A stretch of DNA of 64,000 bases from Lactobacillus mulieris (lineage in GTDB: Bacteria > Bacillota > Bacilli > Lactobacillales > Lactobacillaceae): NCBI RefSeq assembly GCF_007095465.1, contig NZ_SDGL01000006.1:1-64000 (forward strand), read 5' to 3'. Of the stretch, positions 51,281-60,502 are shown piece after piece. Both the position numbers and the translations under genes were made by a program. Below the pieces are notes generated by a model. The model saw only the letters and a program-made list of their open reading frames with translations. It did no database searches and was not told the origin of the DNA. Numbering within the stretch: the first letter of the stretch is position 1; each line of letters begins with the position of its first letter.

Positions 51281-52390
51281 TTAGTCAATTGTTAACTCTG
51301 TTTCTGCATCAAAGAAATGGGCTTTATTCATTTCGAATCCCATTTGAACCATACTACCTGGTTTAGTGAAATCACGTGCATCAACTCGAGAAACTAATTC
51401 ACTTTCACCTACTTTAGTATAAAGTTGAGTTTCAGATCCTAACAATTCAGAAACAGTTACAGTAGCATTTACCACGGTTTCAGGGAATGCTTGCAAGAAA
51501 ACTTCTTCAGTATGTACATCTTCAGGTCGAATACCAAAGATAATTTCTTTATTATCATATCCTTTTTCTTTAAGAATCTTTAATTTACCTTCTGGAACGG
51601 GAATTGCAAAATCTTGATTATTCTTATCAATAATCTTTCCATCCTTCAAAATAACACGGAAAAAGTTCATAGCGGGGGACCCAATAAAACCTGCAACAAA
51701 GACATTGGCTGGCTTATTATAGACTTCTAAAGGACTACCAACTTGTTGAATTTTACCATCTTTTAAGACAACAATTCGATCAGCTAAAGTCATGGCTTCA
51801 GTTTGATCATGAGTTACATAAATAGTAGTAGTCTTCAATTCTTGATGAAGTTTTGCAATTTCTGCTCTCATTGAAACTCTAAGCTTAGCATCCAAGTTAC
51901 TTAATGGTTCATCCATCAAAAAGATTGGCGCATCCCGCACAATTGCCCTTCCTAACGCCACACGTTGGCGTTGCCCACCAGAAAGAGCTGCAGGTTTTCT
52001 GTCTAGTAAGTGTGCTAATCCTAAAACTTCAGCCGCACTTTTGACCTTTTTATCAATTTCTTCTTTTGAATAGTGACGTAATTTCAAACCAAAAGCCATA
52101 TTGTCATAAACACTCATATGTGGATATAAGGCATAGTTCTGGAAAACCATGGCAATTTGCCGATCTTTTGGTGCGATATCATTCATGACCTTGCCACCAA
52201 TTTTAAGAGTTCCCTTTGAAATTTCTTCTAGTCCAGCAATCATTCTCAAAGTGGTTGACTTACCACACCCAGATGGACCAACAAAAACAATGAATTCATG
52301 ATCATTGATATGCAAATTAAAATCAGTCACTGAATAATCAGTTGCATTATCATACTTCTTATATACGTGATCTAAGTCTACTTTAACCAT
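51281..52390 (-). CDS. msmK: Sugar ABC transporter ATP-binding protein MsmK
   Basis: 369 residues from the ATG at 52388-52390 (GGAG upstream); an in-frame ATG 12 bp earlier is less likely. This is the ATPase of a CUT1-type sugar importer. Walker A is GPSGCGKSTT (about residues 38-47), the signature LSGGQRQRVALGR (about 134-146), Walker B IFLMDEPLSNLD (about 153-164), and a C-terminal MalK-like TOBE/regulatory domain follows (about 235-369). MsmK-type ATPases can serve several importers. It is the last gene of msmE-F-G-K, 10 bp after msmG. Confidence 0.95.
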   Translation of the reverse strand: MVKVDLDHVYKKYDNATDYSVTDFNLHINDHEFIVFVGPSGCGKSTTLRMIAGLEEISKGTLKIGGKVMNDIAPKDRQIAMVFQNYALYPHMSVYDNMAFGLKLRHYSKEEIDKKVKSAAEVLGLAHLLDRKPAALSGGQRQRVALGRAIVRDAPIFLMDEPLSNLDAKLRVSMRAEIAKLHQELKTTTIYVTHDQTEAMTLADRIVVLKDGKIQQVGSPLEVYNKPANVFVAGFIGSPAMNFFRVILKDGKIIDKNNQDFAIPVPEGKLKILKEKGYDNKEIIFGIRPEDVHTEEVFLQAFPETVVNATVTVSELLGSETQLYTKVGESELVSRVDARDFTKPGSMVQMGFEMNKAHFFDAETELTID

Positions 52391-52411
52391 TTTTATCTCC
52401 ATTTACTCTGC

Positions 52412-53245
52412 TTACTTAACTGCCCCGTTGCTCATTCCAGCAATAATATTCTTTTGAAAAATCATATATACGATGGTAATCGTAATAATCCCAACTACAT
52501 ATGATGCAAAACTTGGACCATAATCATTGAAATATTGTCCAGTGTAGTTGTATTGGAATAGCGGCAAGGTCCACATCCGGTTATCCTTGTTCAAAATTAG
52601 TAATGGAAGCATAAAGTCATTCCAAAACCACATTGCATTAACAATTAAAGTTGTTGCATGCATTGGCTTCATTAAAGGAAAGGCAATCTTGAAATAAGTT
52701 ATCCACTTACTTGCACCATCAATTTCAGCTGCTTCATCCAAACTTTCTGGAATACTCAACTTGATGTAACCAACATACAAGAATAAAGTTTGTGGAATTG
52801 CATAAGTTAGGTACAAAATAATTAAGCCCCACATATTGGCTAGTCCTATCCGGTTCATTAAAACCGTGATTGGAATCATAATTACTTGAAATGGAACGAA
52901 AATACCCAAAATTAAAAGTGAGTACATAATGTTAAAAGCGCGTTTTTTGCTCATATTTCTCGCAATTGAATATGCGGCCATTGGTACAAAAAGCATTACC
53001 ACGATAACTGAACAAATACTAATCACAATTGAGTTCCAAAAGTAGCCACCAATCCCATCAGCAAACAAGTGTTCATAGTTAGCCCAGGTCCATGGATTGG
53101 GAAAAGCAAAGAAATTCGCCATAATTTGCTTAGTTGTCTTAAACGAACTCAAAAATGAATATAAAATTGGAACTAAAATTAAAATTCCACCAGAAATCAA
53201 CAAAACATATTTCCAAAAATTCCCTGGCTCACGTTTACTTTGCAT
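52412..53245 (-). CDS. msmG: Sugar ABC transporter permease MsmG
   Basis: A 277-residue inner-membrane permease with six membrane segments. The EAA loop that contacts the ATPase is ESLDEAAEIDGASKWITYFKIAFP (about residues 166-189). It is the MalG-type second permease of a CUT1 importer for raffinose-, melibiose- or multiple-sugar-type substrates. It lies 14 bp after msmF in the same operon. Confidence 0.94.
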   Translation of the reverse strand: MQSKREPGNFWKYVLLISGGILILVPILYSFLSSFKTTKQIMANFFAFPNPWTWANYEHLFADGIGGYFWNSIVISICSVIVVMLFVPMAAYSIARNMSKKRAFNIMYSLLILGIFVPFQVIMIPITVLMNRIGLANMWGLIILYLTYAIPQTLFLYVGYIKLSIPESLDEAAEIDGASKWITYFKIAFPLMKPMHATTLIVNAMWFWNDFMLPLLILNKDNRMWTLPLFQYNYTGQYFNDYGPSFASYVVGIITITIVYMIFQKNIIAGMSNGAVK

Positions 53246-53259
53246 ATTTACCTCTCCCT

Positions 53260-54135
53260 CTACTGCACTTCATACTTGTTAGATAGCTTAACTTGCAAAA
53301 TTGAAATTAATGCAATTACAACAAATAACACTAAGGCAATTGCATTTGCATACCCATATTGATTATTCTTAAAGGCATAATTATAAATTAATAAACCAAT
53401 TGAGGTAGTTGCATCAGTAGGTCCACCACTAGTTAAAGCAAAAATTTGATCAAATGCCGTAAAACCAGCCTTTAATGCCATAATGAATACCATTGAAATA
53501 CTTGGAAGAAGATATGGTAATTCAATCTTCCAAAAGATTTGTGTATTATTTGCTCCATCCATTGCAGCAGCTTCTTTAATTTCATCAGGAATGCTTTGTA
53601 AACCAGCTAAGAAAATAATGACTGGCATTGCAATTCCCTGCCAAAGCATAACAAAGATTACTGCAATAATTGCGCCAACTTGGTTGCCTAAAATTGAATC
53701 AGTTAAAAAGTCTAAATGAAGCCAATTACCAATTGCTGGTAATCCATAATTGAAGACTTGTTTAAAAATCAAAGAAACTGTCAATCCTGATAAAACGGCC
53801 GGGAAGAAAAACCATGCTCTCCAAAATAACCGCCCCTTAATCTTGGCATTCAAAGCACGTGCAATTAAAATACCAAAAGCAATTTCTCCCACAATTAAGC
53901 ACACAGTTAATAATAATGTGAACCCAATGGCCTTCATAAACTTGGCATCCATAAAGAGAATTCTATAGTTATTTAAGCCAACAAAATTAAAGTTATAAGT
54001 AAAACCATTCCAATCTGTCAAACTATAAAAGGCGCCTTGAACCATTGGAAAATAGAAAAAGATGATCTGTAAAATAATTGGGACAATCAGAAAAGTCCAA
54101 CCCCAATACTTAGCAGCAAATTTTTTCAACGTCAT
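53260..54135 (-). CDS. msmF: Sugar ABC transporter permease MsmF
   Basis: 291 residues from the ATG at 54133-54135, chosen because AGGAGGAG sits 7 nt upstream; a start 18 bp earlier would include that site. Six membrane segments and the EAA loop DEIKEAAAMDGANNTQIFWKIELP (about residues 185-208) mark a MalF-type CUT1 permease. It pairs with MsmG to form the translocation pore. Confidence 0.94.
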   Translation of the reverse strand: MTLKKFAAKYWGWTFLIVPIILQIIFFYFPMVQGAFYSLTDWNGFTYNFNFVGLNNYRILFMDAKFMKAIGFTLLLTVCLIVGEIAFGILIARALNAKIKGRLFWRAWFFFPAVLSGLTVSLIFKQVFNYGLPAIGNWLHLDFLTDSILGNQVGAIIAVIFVMLWQGIAMPVIIFLAGLQSIPDEIKEAAAMDGANNTQIFWKIELPYLLPSISMVFIMALKAGFTAFDQIFALTSGGPTDATTSIGLLIYNYAFKNNQYGYANAIALVLFVVIALISILQVKLSNKYEVQ

Positions 54136-54155
54136 TTTTGCTCCTCCTGTCAAGA

Positions 54156-55406
54156 TTAATTAGTAGCCTTCATAGGGTTAAAGGTAGTGTTAAAGTCACT
54201 TATTAATTGTTTCTTGTCTCCAGTCAAAACATAATTACCAGTCAAATTGAAGAAATCATTTTCAGTGGTCCATTTTTGGCCCAGCCAAACCATATGTTTC
54301 TTAGTAAATGCATATTTACTTAAACCACCTAATTCTGAATCGATACCCTTTTGCTTAACACCTTTAATCGTACATGGCGAGCCATCTTGGTCATAATACA
54401 TTTGCATTGCTTCAGGACTACACATGAACTTTAGAAATTCATCAGCTGCTTTTTTATGTTTGGATCTTGATGAAATTGACAGTGCCATATCACCTGAACC
54501 TACTGTCATTTCTTGACCTGGTTTATTACCAGGGAAGGCAAAGGTTCTAATTTTAAATTTAGGGTTCTGTGTTTTAATTACGGCTAAAGCCCAAGAACCT
54601 TGTGGCATAATTAGAGCTTTGCCACTAGTAAAGGCCATAACTGCATCGTTATAGCTGGCTCCTTTCCAGTTCTTCTGACCATTGCCTCGAAGTAAGTCAA
54701 GTCTTTGAATGTCAGCTTGAATATATTTATTATTTAGAGAAATTGAATTAACTGGAGAATATCTAATTAAATTTTCTGCCTGATTAAATCCACCAGTAAC
54801 TGTCGCTAAAGATAAGTTATGATACCCATTTAAAGTCCACGGCTCTGTCCCAGCTATAGCAAATGGTGTCTTTCCTTTTGCTTTAATTTCTTTAACTAAA
54901 TGCTCTAGTTCTGACCAAGTTTGAGGAATTTTTAAACCTAACTTTTCAAACTCAGTGGCATTGTAGTAAAAGCCATATAAATTAGCACTCAATGGAGCGT
55001 TGTAAATTTTGCCATTGATAGCAAACTTTTCAGCATAATTGTTAACAATATTTTTAATATATGACTTATGAGTCATATCAACAAAATATCCCACCTTAGC
55101 CCAAGTTTGGTAGTCTAAGTTCTGTGGATAAGTGTTGATAACATCTGGTGCATCCCCAGATAGCATCCTTACCTTCAAAACATCACCAGCAGATGGAACA
55201 TCGGTTTCCTTCACTCGAATATTAGGATGTTCTTTTTCAAATTTTTTAATCATTTTCTTTAAAGTTGCTTGCATTTCTCTTTTCTGATTAAAAAACTCAA
55301 TCGTAACTTTTTTATTGCTGCTTGCATCTTGTTTTCTACACCCGGTAAGACTCAAGAAAGCTAACGCGATAATTCCACCAGCAACTAACTTTAGCCACTT
55401 CTTCAT
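54156..55406 (-). CDS. msmE: Sugar ABC transporter substrate-binding lipoprotein MsmE
   Basis: A 416-residue extracellular solute-binding protein family 1 member. The lipoprotein signal peptide has lipobox LSLTGC (lipidated Cys at about residue 23). The bilobed sugar-binding fold includes GTEPWTLNGYHNLSLATVTGG and MPQGSWAL. First gene of the msmEFGK operon, it captures alpha-galactosides or related oligosaccharides at the cell surface. A perfect cre box lies between its promoter and start, indicating CcpA repression. Confidence 0.94.
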   Translation of the reverse strand: MKKWLKLVAGGIIALAFLSLTGCRKQDASSNKKVTIEFFNQKREMQATLKKMIKKFEKEHPNIRVKETDVPSAGDVLKVRMLSGDAPDVINTYPQNLDYQTWAKVGYFVDMTHKSYIKNIVNNYAEKFAINGKIYNAPLSANLYGFYYNATEFEKLGLKIPQTWSELEHLVKEIKAKGKTPFAIAGTEPWTLNGYHNLSLATVTGGFNQAENLIRYSPVNSISLNNKYIQADIQRLDLLRGNGQKNWKGASYNDAVMAFTSGKALIMPQGSWALAVIKTQNPKFKIRTFAFPGNKPGQEMTVGSGDMALSISSRSKHKKAADEFLKFMCSPEAMQMYYDQDGSPCTIKGVKQKGIDSELGGLSKYAFTKKHMVWLGQKWTTENDFFNLTGNYVLTGDKKQLISDFNTTFNPMKATN

Positions 55407-55450
55407 CGCTATTCTCCTCTCACTACAAATTAAATTATTTTAAATACACT

Positions 55451-55465
55451 TGTTAACGCTTTCAT
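55451..55465 (-). promoter_or_regulatory. Perfect cre box upstream of msmE
   Basis: ATGAAAGCGTTAACA (minus strand) matches WTGNAANCGNWNNCW at every position, 45 bp before the msmE start. A TTTACA/TAGTAT promoter with 17-bp spacing overlaps it from upstream. This supports glucose repression through CcpA. Confidence 0.8.
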
Positions 55466-55548
55466 ACTAAACTATTATATAATTACTGTAAACAGTTAAT
55501 TAGCTCCCTTGTACTTAAAATACAGGATAAAGTTTTGTACAATAAAGC

Positions 55549-55565
55549 TTTGAAACGTTTACTTA
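55549..55565. promoter_or_regulatory. MsmR-type operator upstream of msmR2
   Basis: TTTGAAACGTTTACTTA lies between a TACAAT -10 (55538-55543) and the msmR2 start at 55592. It is identical over 17 bp to a site upstream of melA (60411-60427). Confidence 0.65.
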
Positions 55566-55591
55566 ATTATTTACCATATAGAGGTTTTTTT

Positions 55592-56629
55592 ATGACAAGT
55601 ATCAGAGAAATTGCTAGAAAGGCAGGGGTTTCACCTGCTACTGTTTCACGAGTTTTAAGCCAGGATAAAACTTTTTCAATTAAGGATTCAACTAGAAAAA
55701 AAGTCTTAGAAGTTGCCAATAATTTACACTACGATCCTCGCCCTAATCGCCTATTGATTAATATCAATAATAAAAAACGTAAAATAATTATCTTATGTGC
55801 TTTAAGTGTTGAACAGCTAAATAGGGACTTATATTTTTCAAATATAAGTCAGGGGTTACAAGAGGAAGCAAATGCTAGTCACTACACAATAAGTAGTTTT
55901 ATTCATTTTCCAAAACCTAATTTTGATTTTTCATCTGTAAAAAATTTTGACGGAATTGTAATTATTGGGACATTTTCCTCTAAATTTATAAAACGAGTAT
56001 CACTTTATAATCCAAATATTGTAATCATTGATGAATATCGTCATTTTGATGAATACGATTTAATTCGCAATAATTATTTTGAACTTACTAATCGTGTTTT
56101 AAATATACTTTATCAAAGAAAATACACTAGGATTGGTTTTATCGGGGGCTACTTAAATGAAATGACTCATACTCATTTATCAAAAAAAATGAATATTGAT
56201 CCTAGAACCAAAGCATATGAAACTTGGATGAAGCTACATAACTTGCCGATTAATGAAGTAATAACTAATTGGACACTAGATGAAGGGTACAGTGCTATGG
56301 ATAAACTACTAAATTCATCTAATCCGCCTAAAATTGTCCTCGTTGCAAGTGATGTATTAGCAATGGGAGCTTATCGATCAATTCATCTACATCAAAAAGA
56401 AATCCCAACCGACATTCAAATTATCAGCTATAATAATTCGGAAGTTGCATCTTATTTGGTTCCTTCGCTCAGTTCAATCAGTGCTCCAAGTTATCAAATG
56501 GGGCAAGCTGCTATTCGACTTTTACATGACCGCTTTATTAATCACCGTACTATTCCCTATCAGTTACTTTTACCTTCAAAATTTATTGAAAGAGAAAGTA
56601 GTATAGCCAATAAAAAAAATAGAATCTAG
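55592..56629 (+). CDS. LacI/GalR-family regulator MsmR, copy 2
   Basis: 345 residues from the ATG at 55592 (AGAGG upstream); a frame opening 57 bp earlier includes the operator and is rejected. The HTH TSIREIARKAGVSPATVSRVL is identical in residues 2-22 to msmR1, and the sensing domain is clearly homologous throughout (RSIHLHQKEIPTDIQII, NNSEVASYLVPSLSSISAP). Identical recognition helices predict the same or overlapping operators. It is divergent from msmEFGK and convergent with the symporter gene. Confidence 0.88.
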   Translation: MTSIREIARKAGVSPATVSRVLSQDKTFSIKDSTRKKVLEVANNLHYDPRPNRLLININNKKRKIIILCALSVEQLNRDLYFSNISQGLQEEANASHYTISSFIHFPKPNFDFSSVKNFDGIVIIGTFSSKFIKRVSLYNPNIVIIDEYRHFDEYDLIRNNYFELTNRVLNILYQRKYTRIGFIGGYLNEMTHTHLSKKMNIDPRTKAYETWMKLHNLPINEVITNWTLDEGYSAMDKLLNSSNPPKIVLVASDVLAMGAYRSIHLHQKEIPTDIQIISYNNSEVASYLVPSLSSISAPSYQMGQAAIRLLHDRFINHRTIPYQLLLPSKFIERESSIANKKNRI

Positions 56630-56650
56630 GATTACTAGACTCTATTTTTT
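56613..56650. terminator. Bidirectional terminator between msmR2 and the symporter gene
   Basis: AAAATAGAATCTAG and CTAGACTCTATTTT (one mismatch) around a 7-nt loop, with A/T runs on both sides. The left arm overlaps the last msmR2 codons. Confidence 0.8.
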
Positions 56651-56662
56651 ATTAGCTTCAAA

Positions 56663-58066
56663 TTATTCATTTTTTTCTGCTTTAATATCCTTGGCAAGCT
56701 TGTTAACAATCTCATTGTGCATCTTTTCATCCAGCTTAACTTTAGCCATGAAAATGATCATTCCCACAATTGTAGTAACTAGTGGTATGTAAAAGGCAAA
56801 AGTCTTAAACAAGAAGATATCGTGTGCTGTAATACTTGATGCAGCAACATTACCAGTCATACCCACAATACCAGCAATTACACCAGTTAAACCAGTAGTT
56901 ACGGCACCATTAAACTTATCAAGCATTGGACGAACTGCACTAGTAGCAGCTTCTGATCTGTGGCCAGTCTTTAATTGCCCATATTCTACACAATCAGCAA
57001 TAGTTAATAGTAAAACCATAAATACAAGTGGTCCAGCTAAAGTATAGAAAAGTTGTGCAATTAGAGTCATAGCCACATTTTGAGTAAATGAATAAATAAT
57101 GTATGCCAAAACCATTGTAAGCATTGAGCCAATCATAATCTTTCGCCGGCCAAAATATTTAGCCAAGAATGGATATGAAATAATTGAAACAAATCCACTA
57201 AAAATACCTAGCCAACCTACATATTGCCATTTATCTTGTGCATCAAGAACATAACGGAAGTAATAAAGCATAAAACTGTTAGTAATTGATGTACCTAATC
57301 CATAAATAATATATGAAAGTGACATCCAACCTAATTGATCATTAGTACCGATAGTTTTAAAAATTTGGCCAATAGTAATTTCTTTTTGATTTTGATCAGT
57401 AACAACTGAAGCCTTTTCTTTGGTACCAAATGCCGTAAATGCCGCACCTACAAATTGAGTTAAACCAATAATCAATGCAAACATAAACCAACCATGCTCA
57501 TTAAAGTTACTTGAACCTGAGAAATAAGTTAACAATACTGCATATAAAACAGTAATAATATTACCACCAATAGTTGAACCAATTCTAGCACCAGTTGCAG
57601 TGAAACCACGATCATCTGATGATAATGACATTGCTGGTAATAATCCCCAGAAAGAAATATCTTTAAATGCATATACAATGTATAAAGCAAAGAACATGAT
57701 AGTGAATAGAATTAAGAACAAGTGACCATTCTTAGTTGCTAACCCATTCATAGTAGTAAATAGGAATGGACTACCAAGACCTAAAATTAGACCAGTTCCT
57801 AAAATCCAAGGACGATACTTTCCCCACTTAGAATTAGTTTTATCAATCATTGAACCAATAAATGGATCAAGGACTAATTCAATAATTCGAACAACCATAA
57901 TAATCATAGTTGTAATAGCTACCATGTGAGTAGTGTAATTCTTGTCACCACCAGAGAACATAATACTGGTAATAAACATTAATAAATAGGTGTTCAAAAT
58001 TCCATAAAATGAATCATGACCAAAGGCACCTAAACCATAGGCCACAGTATTTTTCCACTTTTGCAT
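56663..58066 (-). CDS. GPH-family sugar:cation symporter (MelB/RafP-like)
   Basis: A 467-residue transporter with 12 membrane segments. The N-terminal GPH motif is RIIELVLDPFIGSMIDKTNSKWGKYRPWI (about residues 59-87), with the acidic residues that bind the coupling cation. Unlike LacS it lacks a C-terminal EIIA-like domain. It follows melA by 33 bp in one operon and so probably imports melibiose, raffinose or another alpha-galactoside, in parallel with the MsmEFGK importer. Confidence 0.9.
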   Translation of the reverse strand: MQKWKNTVAYGLGAFGHDSFYGILNTYLLMFITSIMFSGGDKNYTTHMVAITTMIIMVVRIIELVLDPFIGSMIDKTNSKWGKYRPWILGTGLILGLGSPFLFTTMNGLATKNGHLFLILFTIMFFALYIVYAFKDISFWGLLPAMSLSSDDRGFTATGARIGSTIGGNIITVLYAVLLTYFSGSSNFNEHGWFMFALIIGLTQFVGAAFTAFGTKEKASVVTDQNQKEITIGQIFKTIGTNDQLGWMSLSYIIYGLGTSITNSFMLYYFRYVLDAQDKWQYVGWLGIFSGFVSIISYPFLAKYFGRRKIMIGSMLTMVLAYIIYSFTQNVAMTLIAQLFYTLAGPLVFMVLLLTIADCVEYGQLKTGHRSEAATSAVRPMLDKFNGAVTTGLTGVIAGIVGMTGNVAASSITAHDIFLFKTFAFYIPLVTTIVGMIIFMAKVKLDEKMHNEIVNKLAKDIKAEKNE

Positions 58067-58098
58067 AACGGTTTTATCTCCAAAAATTATTGTTTTAA

Positions 58099-60285
58099 TT
58101 ATTTAACTGCTTTAAAGTAATGAACTTCACTAATAAAGTCACCCTTATGAGTAGGATTTCTGAATAAACCGAGGTTCATCAATTCATCGCCACCATAAAT
58201 TTTTCCAGTTACACTATCTTGATAGTTCTTATCAGGATCTAGGGCATACATCTTAGTGTTTACAATTTCATATCGAACTGAACTCAACTTGCGATACATA
58301 AATAGTAAAGCTTCACTTTTATCAGGGCTGACAAATTCCCAAGCAACGTGATTACCAGCAAAGGCACTTTGTAAGCGATAAAAATCACCAAATTGAATCA
58401 ATTTACGATGTTCCTTATAAAAGGCAACTTGTTTTTTCACTTCAGCTTTTTCATCTTCAGTTAAGGCACTTGGATCCAATTCATAACCAAAAGTTGCACT
58501 CATTGCGACATCACCACGCATCTTAAAACTAGTAATGCGGTTAGTGTGCCCATTTGGAACCGCTGAAACGTGACCAGTAACAGAAGAAATTGGATAAACT
58601 AAACTAGTTCCTTCTTGAATTCTTAAACGTTCATTAGCATCAGTGTTATCTGATGGCCAGCATTGTGGCATGTAATATAGCAAACCGGCATCATCACGAC
58701 CACCACCACCAGAACAACTTTCAAATAAAATATCTGGATATCTTTCAATCAATTTTTCCATTAAACTGTAGACACCTAAAATATGACGGTGAGCAATTTC
58801 ACCTTCTTGATCTGCTGGATAAGCAGCTGAATAAACTTCAGTTAAATTCCGGTTGCAGTCCCACTTGATGTAATCAATATCTACATCATCTAGAATCTTA
58901 CAAATTTGATCAAAAATATTATCGACAACTTCTGGACGACTAAAGTCGAGTACTAGTTGATTTCTAGCTAAAGTCATTCCACGCCCCGGTTCATGTAAAA
59001 CATAGTCTGGGTGGGTCTTATACAAGTCTGAATCTTTTGAAATCATTTCCGGTTCAAACCATAATCCAAATTTCATGCCAGCATCATGAGTCTGCTTAGC
59101 CACCTTATGTAAGTCAATTTTCTTAGTATTGACATACCAATCACCCAAGCTTGAGTTGTCATCATCCCGGTGACCAAACCACCCATCATCTAGGACAAAC
59201 ATTTCAATTCCAAGTGGCTTAGCTTCCTCAACTATTTGATCTAACTTAGCAGCATCAAAGTTCATTTCAGTAGCTTCCCAGTTATTGATAATGATTGGAC
59301 GCTCACGGTCACGCCATTTGCCACGTGCTACTCGTTCACGAAGTAAATGATGGAAAACTTGGGTCATGCCATTAAGCCCCTTAGTTGAATAAACGTTAAT
59401 TGCTTCTGGAGTTTGGAAGCTTTCACCCGGATTTAATTTCCAACTGAAGTTGTCATCATTAATTCCAACAAGCAAGCGGATTTGGTCAATTTGGTCACTT
59501 TCCAAACTAATCTTAAAGTTGCCAGAATATACAAGTAATGTAGCCATAACATTACCATGAAATTCATCGGTATCCTTATCTACAATTGCAGCAAAAGGAT
59601 TCATATGATGTGAACTAGCTCCACGTCGACTAGACATTTCAAAAATACCTTGATCAATTGACTTACGTCTTGTTTGGCGTTCAACACCATATTGTCCAGG
59701 TAAGTAAACTAAATCATAGTTTTGCTTAGTTAAATCAAGTTGCATAGAAGCTAACTTTTCAACTTGGAAGGCTTCACTACCACAATTAATTAAGCGAGCA
59801 TTTCTAGTGATAACTGGACGATCACGGTAAATGGTGTAAGTTAAAACTAAATCAGCCTTAATAACATCATCACGTAAAGTCACTTCCAAAGTTTGAGCTT
59901 CTTGATCACTTTCAACATAACTTTGAGGTAAACCTTCAAGCTTAGGCTTGCCATTAATGATCTTATATGATTGATAGCGGAAATCCGTCATTCTCGCACC
60001 ATTTTTGGTCTTAATAACAATGGAGGGCAATCTAAAATCGCCAGTATTATTACCGGAGTATTCTTGGAGCAAATCATCTTTTGAATATGTCCGATCTAAC
60101 GAATCAGGTAAATTACCAGAAAACCCCCGATCAATTCTAGGATAGAAACGTTCACCATGATATGCTCTAATTTTAGGACCATAGTATAAATGGCCTAATA
60201 ATCCACCTTCCTCAATAGAAAAAAGGTATGAAATAGATGCATTTGTGAGGTTAAAGACTTTTTGTTTTTCATCAAATGAAATCAT
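58099..60285 (-). CDS. melA: Alpha-galactosidase, GH36
   Basis: A 728-residue cytoplasmic enzyme that hydrolyses terminal alpha-1,6-galactose from melibiose, raffinose and stachyose. The nucleophile is Asp476 in DYIKWDCNRN and the acid/base is probably Asp546 in WPSDNTDA. The substrate-binding segments LDDGWFGHRDDD (about residues 365-376) and CSGGGGR (524-530) are present. Its length and domain order (N-terminal beta-sandwich, TIM barrel, C-terminal sandwich) match lactobacillary tetrameric MelA. It heads an operon with the GPH symporter. The upstream region carries a perfect cre box and an MsmR-type operator. Confidence 0.96.
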   Translation of the reverse strand: MISFDEKQKVFNLTNASISYLFSIEEGGLLGHLYYGPKIRAYHGERFYPRIDRGFSGNLPDSLDRTYSKDDLLQEYSGNNTGDFRLPSIVIKTKNGARMTDFRYQSYKIINGKPKLEGLPQSYVESDQEAQTLEVTLRDDVIKADLVLTYTIYRDRPVITRNARLINCGSEAFQVEKLASMQLDLTKQNYDLVYLPGQYGVERQTRRKSIDQGIFEMSSRRGASSHHMNPFAAIVDKDTDEFHGNVMATLLVYSGNFKISLESDQIDQIRLLVGINDDNFSWKLNPGESFQTPEAINVYSTKGLNGMTQVFHHLLRERVARGKWRDRERPIIINNWEATEMNFDAAKLDQIVEEAKPLGIEMFVLDDGWFGHRDDDNSSLGDWYVNTKKIDLHKVAKQTHDAGMKFGLWFEPEMISKDSDLYKTHPDYVLHEPGRGMTLARNQLVLDFSRPEVVDNIFDQICKILDDVDIDYIKWDCNRNLTEVYSAAYPADQEGEIAHRHILGVYSLMEKLIERYPDILFESCSGGGGRDDAGLLYYMPQCWPSDNTDANERLRIQEGTSLVYPISSVTGHVSAVPNGHTNRITSFKMRGDVAMSATFGYELDPSALTEDEKAEVKKQVAFYKEHRKLIQFGDFYRLQSAFAGNHVAWEFVSPDKSEALLFMYRKLSSVRYEIVNTKMYALDPDKNYQDSVTGKIYGGDELMNLGLFRNPTHKGDFISEVHYFKAVK

Positions 60286-60312
60286 AAGCGAATCCTTTTC
60301 TTTCTTTATTTT

Positions 60313-60327
60313 TGTTAACGGTTACAT
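60313..60327 (-). promoter_or_regulatory. Perfect cre box upstream of melA
   Basis: ATGTAACCGTTAACA (minus strand) fits WTGNAANCGNWNNCW at every position, 28 bp before the melA start codon. Confidence 0.8.
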
Positions 60328-60348
60328 CTTAATGCTTTTGGTGTTTTA

Positions 60349-60363
60349 TGTAAACACTTACAT
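60349..60363 (-). promoter_or_regulatory. Second cre-like box upstream of melA
   Basis: ATGTAAGTGTTTACA (minus strand) fits the cre consensus except for T in place of the central C. It lies 36 bp upstream of the perfect box. Confidence 0.5.
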
Positions 60364-60410
60364 TAAATAGCTTCATAGAAATAGTGGCTAATTTTCTTTA
60401 TATAAAAGCA

Positions 60411-60427
60411 TTTGAAACGTTTACTTA
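60411..60427. promoter_or_regulatory. MsmR-type operator upstream of melA
   Basis: TTTGAAACGTTTACTTA is identical to the site before msmR2. It overlaps the left arm of a 12-bp inverted repeat at 60420-60447. Confidence 0.65.
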
Positions 60428-60458
60428 AAAATAGCTTTTTAAGTAAACAAAGTTATAT

Positions 60459-60489
60459 AAAAAAGGTCTTGGTATTAATCCAAGACCTA
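60459..60489 (-). terminator. Terminator of the LacI-family gene at 60503
   Basis: AGGTCTTGG and CCAAGACCT around ATTAATA, followed by six T on the minus strand. Confidence 0.88.
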
Positions 60490-60502
60490 AAGTAAGTAAA
60501 AA

